Positions 5,595 through 7,250 of a DNA stretch of 7,250 nt are shown here, one piece after another (within the stretch, counting starts at the first letter, position 1; the number at the start of each line of letters is the position of its first letter). The translations under genes and the position numbers were made by a program. Under the pieces are notes generated by a model. It searched no databases. It saw only the letters and a list, made by a program, of their open reading frames with translations, and was not told the DNA's origin. The stretch comes from DATHSN01 sp035464115 (GTDB lineage: Bacteria; Actinomycetota; Acidimicrobiia; Acidimicrobiales; SKKL01), in contig DATHSN010000197.1 of assembly GCA_035464115.1 (NCBI GenBank), positions 1 through 7,250 on the forward strand, read 5' to 3'.

Positions 5595-6005
5595 TCAGCT
5601 GGCCCGGCTGATCCCCGCCTGCTTGAGCGCCGAGGCGGGCACCCCGAGCTCGCGCCACGCCGCGTAGGAGATGCCCTTGCGCTCGCTGTAGGGCTTGGCC
5701 GCGGTGACGAAATCGCTCTCGAGCGCGTCGATGTCGACCGATGCGTCGACGCTGGCCAGCTCGTCCTGCAGGTCGAGTCGCTCCTGCACGAGCTGGAGGC
5801 GCTTGAGCGGATCGGCGTCGGGGATCTGGGCCTCGATCGCGTCGAGCCGGGTGCGGATCGACTCGGGGGTGCGCTTGCGGCCCCGCTTGGGCTTGTGGGC
5901 CTCGAGCGCCTCCAAATAGGCCCGCACGGCCCGGCCCTGGGACCGTCCTTCGGCCAGGGCGGCCTTGTGCTCATCGGACATGGATCGACTTTTCTTGGCG
6001 GTCAT
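5595..6005 (-). CDS. Conserved-looking charged coiled-coil protein, unknown function
   Basis: A 136-residue protein from ATG at 6005 (minus strand) to TGA at 5597-5595. Visible parts: a basic N-terminus (MTAKKSRSMSDEHKAALAEG); a helix about 24-36; a strongly basic patch KPKRGRKRTPE (38-48) resembling an AT-hook-like or general nucleic-acid contact; a leucine-rich charged helix about 49-87 likely to form a coiled coil; and a C-terminal segment YSERKGISYAAWRELGVPASALKQAGIS (106-133), which looks like a small helical DNA-binding or SAP-like fold. No membrane segment or signal is present. No Shine-Dalgarno precedes ATG 6005, but a promoter fits a leaderless start there; Met9 (5981) is an alternative. 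It is divergent from purL. I recall similar unnamed proteins in Acidimicrobiia-like genomes but cannot name a family. DNA binding is inference from composition. Confidence 0.8.
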   Translation of the reverse strand: MTAKKSRSMSDEHKAALAEGRSQGRAVRAYLEALEAHKPKRGRKRTPESIRTRLDAIEAQIPDADPLKRLQLVQERLDLQDELASVDASVDIDALESDFVTAAKPYSERKGISYAAWRELGVPASALKQAGISRAS

Positions 6006-6012
6006 ATCGGCG

Positions 6013-6041
6013 ATTCGACCACGGCCATTGTGCGATATCAA
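6013..6041 (-). promoter_or_regulatory. Candidate leaderless promoter for the minus-strand unknown gene
   Basis: On the minus strand, TTGATA (6041-6036) and TCGAAT (6018-6013) are separated by exactly 17 bases, matching TTGACA/TATAAT at 5 and 4 of 6 positions. Seven bases then lead to ATG 6005, which places the transcription start at or next to the A of the start codon. The area is locally AT-richer than its surroundings. Confidence 0.45.
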
Positions 6042-6116
6042 GCCAGCATCGCCGCATCCATTCATCGGATTGTGAGCGAGCGCATTGATGTGACCGACGG
6101 ATGTCGCCCGGAGAGG

Positions 6117-6122
6117 TACCGT
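6117..6122 (+). promoter_or_regulatory. Candidate -10 element of a leaderless purL promoter
   Basis: TACCGT fits the actinobacterial TANNNT pattern and lies 7 bases before ATG 6130, the spacing expected when transcription begins at the start codon. The GGAGAGG at 6110-6116 ends 13 bases before the ATG, too far for a normal Shine-Dalgarno. A -35 is not clear (TGACCG at 6091-6096 would need a 20-base spacer). Confidence 0.4.
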
Positions 6123-6129
6123 CGGGGCC

Positions 6130-7250
6130 ATGGTGGATGCGCTGCACCGCTCCCTCGGGCTCACCGATGACGAGGCTGCCGACATCGAGCGCATCCTCGG
6201 TCGCGACCCGAACCCGCTCGAGCTGGCCATGTACGCGGTGATGTGGTCCGAGAACTGCTCCTACAAGTCGTCGCGCCGCCACCTCGGCCGGCTGCCGACC
6301 GAGGCGCCGTGGGTGCTGGTCGGCCCGGGTGAGAACGCCGGGGTGGTCGACGTGGGCGACGGCATCGCCGCCGCCATCCGCATCGAGAGCCACAACCACC
6401 CGTCGGCCATCGAGCCCTACCAGGGCGCGGCCACCGGGGTGGGGGGCATCCTGCGCGACATCTTCACCATGGGGGCCCGCCCCATCGCGCTCATGGACCC
6501 GCTGCGCTTCGGCCCGCTCGACGATCCCCGCAGCCGCTGGGTGGCCGAAGGGGTCGTCAGCGGCATCTCGGGCTACGGCAACTCGGTCGGGGTCCCCACC
6601 GTGGGCGGCGAGACGGTGTTCGACCCCACCTACCGGGGCAACCCGCTCGTGAACGTGTTGTGCCTCGGGATCCTGCCCGCCGACCGGCTGGTGCTCGGCC
6701 AGGCCACCGGTGTGGGCAACCTGGCCGTGCTGCTCGGGTCGGCGACGGGGCGCGACGGCATCGGCGGGGTGAGCGTGCTCGCCTCGGCCGGGTTCTCCGA
6801 CGAGGCGGCCGACGCCGAGAAGCGTCCCAGCGTGCAGGTCGGCGACCCGTTCGAGGAGAAGCGGCTCATCGAGGCGTGCCTCGAGCTGCTCGAGGCCGGG
6901 TTGGCCGTCGGCATCCAGGACCTCGGCGGTGCCGGGCTCACCTGCGCCACCAGCGAGACGGCATCGCGGGGCGGCATGGGCATGGACGTCGACGTGTCGG
7001 CCGTGCCCCGCCGCGAGGAGGGCATGGAGCCGTTCGAGGTCATGACCAGCGAGTCCCAGGAGCGGATGCTGGCCATCGTCGAGCCCGGCGACCTCGACGC
7101 CGTGCTCGCCATCTGCGAGCGCTGGGAGGTGGCGGCCGACGTGGTGGGCCGGGTCACCACCGGCGGGGCGCTGCGGGTGCTCGACGGCTGGGACGGCGAG
7201 GTCCTCGCCGAGGTGCCGGCCTCGTCCCTGCACGACGCCGCCCCCCTCTA
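6130..7250 (+). CDS. purL: Phosphoribosylformylglycinamidine synthase subunit PurL (small type), N-terminal half; 3' end outside window
   Basis: PurL converts FGAR to FGAM using ATP and ammonia supplied by PurQ. ATG at 6130 opens 373 full codons with no stop, and the frame runs off the right edge; the small-type family is about 740 residues, so about half is seen. Conserved parts: LGLTDDEAADIERILGR (9-25); the motif WSENCSYKSSR from residue 39; PTEAPWVLVGPGENAGVVD; ESHNHPSAIEPYQGAATGVGG (86-106); RDIFTMGARPIAL; GYGNSVGVPTVGGE; GDPFEEKRLIEACLEL; QDLGGAGL (263-270); and TSESQERML (306-314). This is the AIR-synthetase-related fold with its first ATP and FGAR sites. The striking oddity is Asn42, where the family almost always has His (WSEHCSYK). 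All other motifs look intact. The separate purS and purQ genes upstream agree with small-type PurL. Confidence 0.95.
   Translation, partial: MVDALHRSLGLTDDEAADIERILGRDPNPLELAMYAVMWSENCSYKSSRRHLGRLPTEAPWVLVGPGENAGVVDVGDGIAAAIRIESHNHPSAIEPYQGAATGVGGILRDIFTMGARPIALMDPLRFGPLDDPRSRWVAEGVVSGISGYGNSVGVPTVGGETVFDPTYRGNPLVNVLCLGILPADRLVLGQATGVGNLAVLLGSATGRDGIGGVSVLASAGFSDEAADAEKRPSVQVGDPFEEKRLIEACLELLEAGLAVGIQDLGGAGLTCATSETASRGGMGMDVDVSAVPRREEGMEPFEVMTSESQERMLAIVEPGDLDAVLAICERWEVAADVVGRVTTGGALRVLDGWDGEVLAEVPASSLHDAAPL

Noticed and set aside
6056..6070. Operator-like inverted repeat ATCC/GGAT in the purL upstream region
   Set aside because: Four base pairs around a 7-base spacer do not extend outward and are expected by chance.

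Overview
This window is a de novo purine biosynthesis locus from a very GC-rich bacterium. The organism is most likely an actinomycete (Actinomycetota), plausibly of the Acidimicrobiia. That placement is inferred from the strong GC bias at third codon positions, the actinobacterial style of PurB and PurC, the three-part PurS/PurQ/PurL synthetase, and at least one start that looks leaderless. No RNA gene, CRISPR array, insertion sequence, origin or attachment site was seen.

Layout from left to right: the 3' part of purD (+, truncated by the window edge); a hairpin-bearing convergent junction; a 122-residue B-box-like zinc protein on the minus strand; a 132-base divergent gap holding a possible 14-codon leader ORF with a good Shine-Dalgarno; then purB, purC and a comB-like phosphatase gene as a tight + strand group (gaps of 7 and 40 bases). 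A 169-base gap follows, with two long hairpins and a G-quadruplex-type motif. After it come purS and purQ, overlapping by ATGA. A second hairpin lies at the convergent junction with a 136-residue, highly charged unknown protein on the minus strand. A 124-base divergent promoter region follows, and then purL (+, open at the right edge).

The purine enzymes cover GAR synthetase (PurD), the FGAM synthetase complex (PurS, PurQ, small-type PurL), SAICAR synthetase (PurC) and adenylosuccinate lyase (PurB). The comB-like gene is the one + strand member without an obvious purine role. Points most worth a second look are: Asn in place of the conserved His of the PurL WSEHCSYK motif; the twin 23-bp hairpins plus G4 motif before purS; the leader ORF whose stop overlaps the purB start; the ComB homologue inside a purine group; and the two uncharacterised minus-strand genes that split the cluster. 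I did not find a clearly new multi-gene system. Most of the window is conserved metabolism with unusual junctions.
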